The notes beneath the pieces were generated by a model that saw only the letters and a list, made by a program, of their open reading frames with translations, was not told the origin of the DNA and ran no database searches. Both the position numbers and the translations under genes were made by a program. A DNA stretch of 64,000 bases from NCBI GenBank assembly GCA_013398955.1, contig VWPU01003213.1, forward strand, positions 1 through 64,000, written 5' to 3'. Numbering within the stretch: position 1 is the first letter of the stretch; the number at the start of each line of letters is the position of its first letter. The DNA comes from Callaeas wilsoni. Taxonomy: Eukaryota; Chordata; Aves; Passeriformes; Callaeidae. Of this stretch, positions 63,380 to 64,000 are shown piece by piece.

Positions 63380-64000
63380 TGCTGCCGCTGGCCAAAGCTG
63401 GGCCTGTCAGCAGCACTGGTAGCAGCTCTGTGGTAACACACACGAAAGGGTAAAAACTGCTGCACAGCAGCTGTGAGAGAGGACTGAGGCAGTGTGAGAG
63501 AAACAACCACACAGACACCAAGGTCAGTGAAGAAGGACAGGGAGGACTCCTTCATGTGCTGGAGGAGAAGTTCACTTGCAGCCCGTAGAGCAGATATTCT
63601 GCAGGCTGTGGACGGTCCCATGCCAGAGCAGATGGATGTGGCCTGAGGGATGATACAGACTTTGGAGAGGAGCCCATGCAGGAGCAGTTTTTCTGACAGG
63701 ACCTGTGACCCCAAGAGCAACCCACCTTGCAGCTGTCTGCTCCTGAAGGACTGTGGAAAGGACTCACACTGTAGCAGTTCCTCAGGAACTGCAGCCTGCA
63801 GGAATGACCCACGGTGGAGAAGTCAACAAAGGACTGTCTCCCATGGGAGGAATCTCATGCTGGAGCAGGAGGAGAGCATGGGGAAGAAAGAGCAGCAGAC
63901 ACAAAACATTATGAATTGATCACAACCTTTCTTCTCTACCCTTCTGCATCACTCAGAGGAACGAGGTAGCAGAAGAGCTAGGAGTGAAGTTCAGCCTGGG
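63380..64000 (+). mobile_element. 5'-truncated avian LTR with degenerate internal repeats, runs off window
   Basis: From GCCGCTGGCC (63384) onward the sequence follows a long bird LTR family as I remember it: GTGAGAGAAACAACC (63496), GACACCAAGGTCAGTGAAGA (63514), then loosely repeated units with the core CATGCTGGAGCAGG. Forms of that core begin at 63553, 63619, 63675, 63765 and 63856, alternating with CTGCAGCC-type words. It then reads GGACTGTCTCCCATGGGAGG, CATTATGAATTGATCAC and GGAGTGAAGTTCAGCCTGGG at the window edge. The expected first 130 or so bases of the LTR are not present upstream. The poly(A) end lies outside the window. Open frames of 66-115 codons on both strands (63321-63919) are products of the stop-poor repeat and not genes. 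Whether a provirus follows cannot be seen. Confidence 0.75.

Noticed and set aside
1..64000. CRISPR arrays, bacterial operons, insertion sequences, phage genes, rRNA or tRNA genes
   Set aside because: No regularly spaced repeats, ribosome-binding-site and gene chains, or RNA gene signatures were seen. The repeat content is that of a bird nuclear genome.

Overview
This window looks like nuclear DNA of a bird. It is AT-rich and has no bacterial-style gene packing. Its recognisable repeats are those expected in bird genomes: three truncated CR1 LINE copies and four endogenous-retrovirus LTRs. Family assignments rest on my memory of avian repeat sequences plus structure visible here (TG...CA ends, target-site duplications, TATA and poly(A) signals). 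No database search was run. I could not determine the species or order.

Layout. An old ERVL-type LTR lies at 115-682. A long unique stretch follows, with one weak candidate terminal exon (1002-1129). A solo ERVL-type LTR at 5806-6408 has a perfect 5-bp target-site duplication. A reverse-strand ERVK-type solo LTR at 9544-10016 has a perfect 6-bp duplication and sits inside GC-rich DNA. A CR1 3' end is at 10339-10414. A degenerate periodic block at 13005-13300 may be an old reverse-strand relative of the repeat at the right end. Two further CR1 fragments lie at 22951-23083 and 30212-30400. A split CpG-dense block at 44181-45080 is the only strong promoter-like signal. From 45.1 to 63.4 kb I see almost no mobile DNA, only small tandem repeats. 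The right edge (63380-64000) is a 5'-truncated avian LTR that runs off the window.

There is no gene I can name. None of the open frames (longest 155 codons) shows a recognisable domain, and their number and length fit chance in 64 kb of AT-rich DNA. The window is best read as intergenic or intronic sequence. Its most informative parts are the CpG island, the solo LTRs with intact duplications, and a perfect 13-bp inverted repeat at 29012-29043. I found no evidence of a new multi-gene system.
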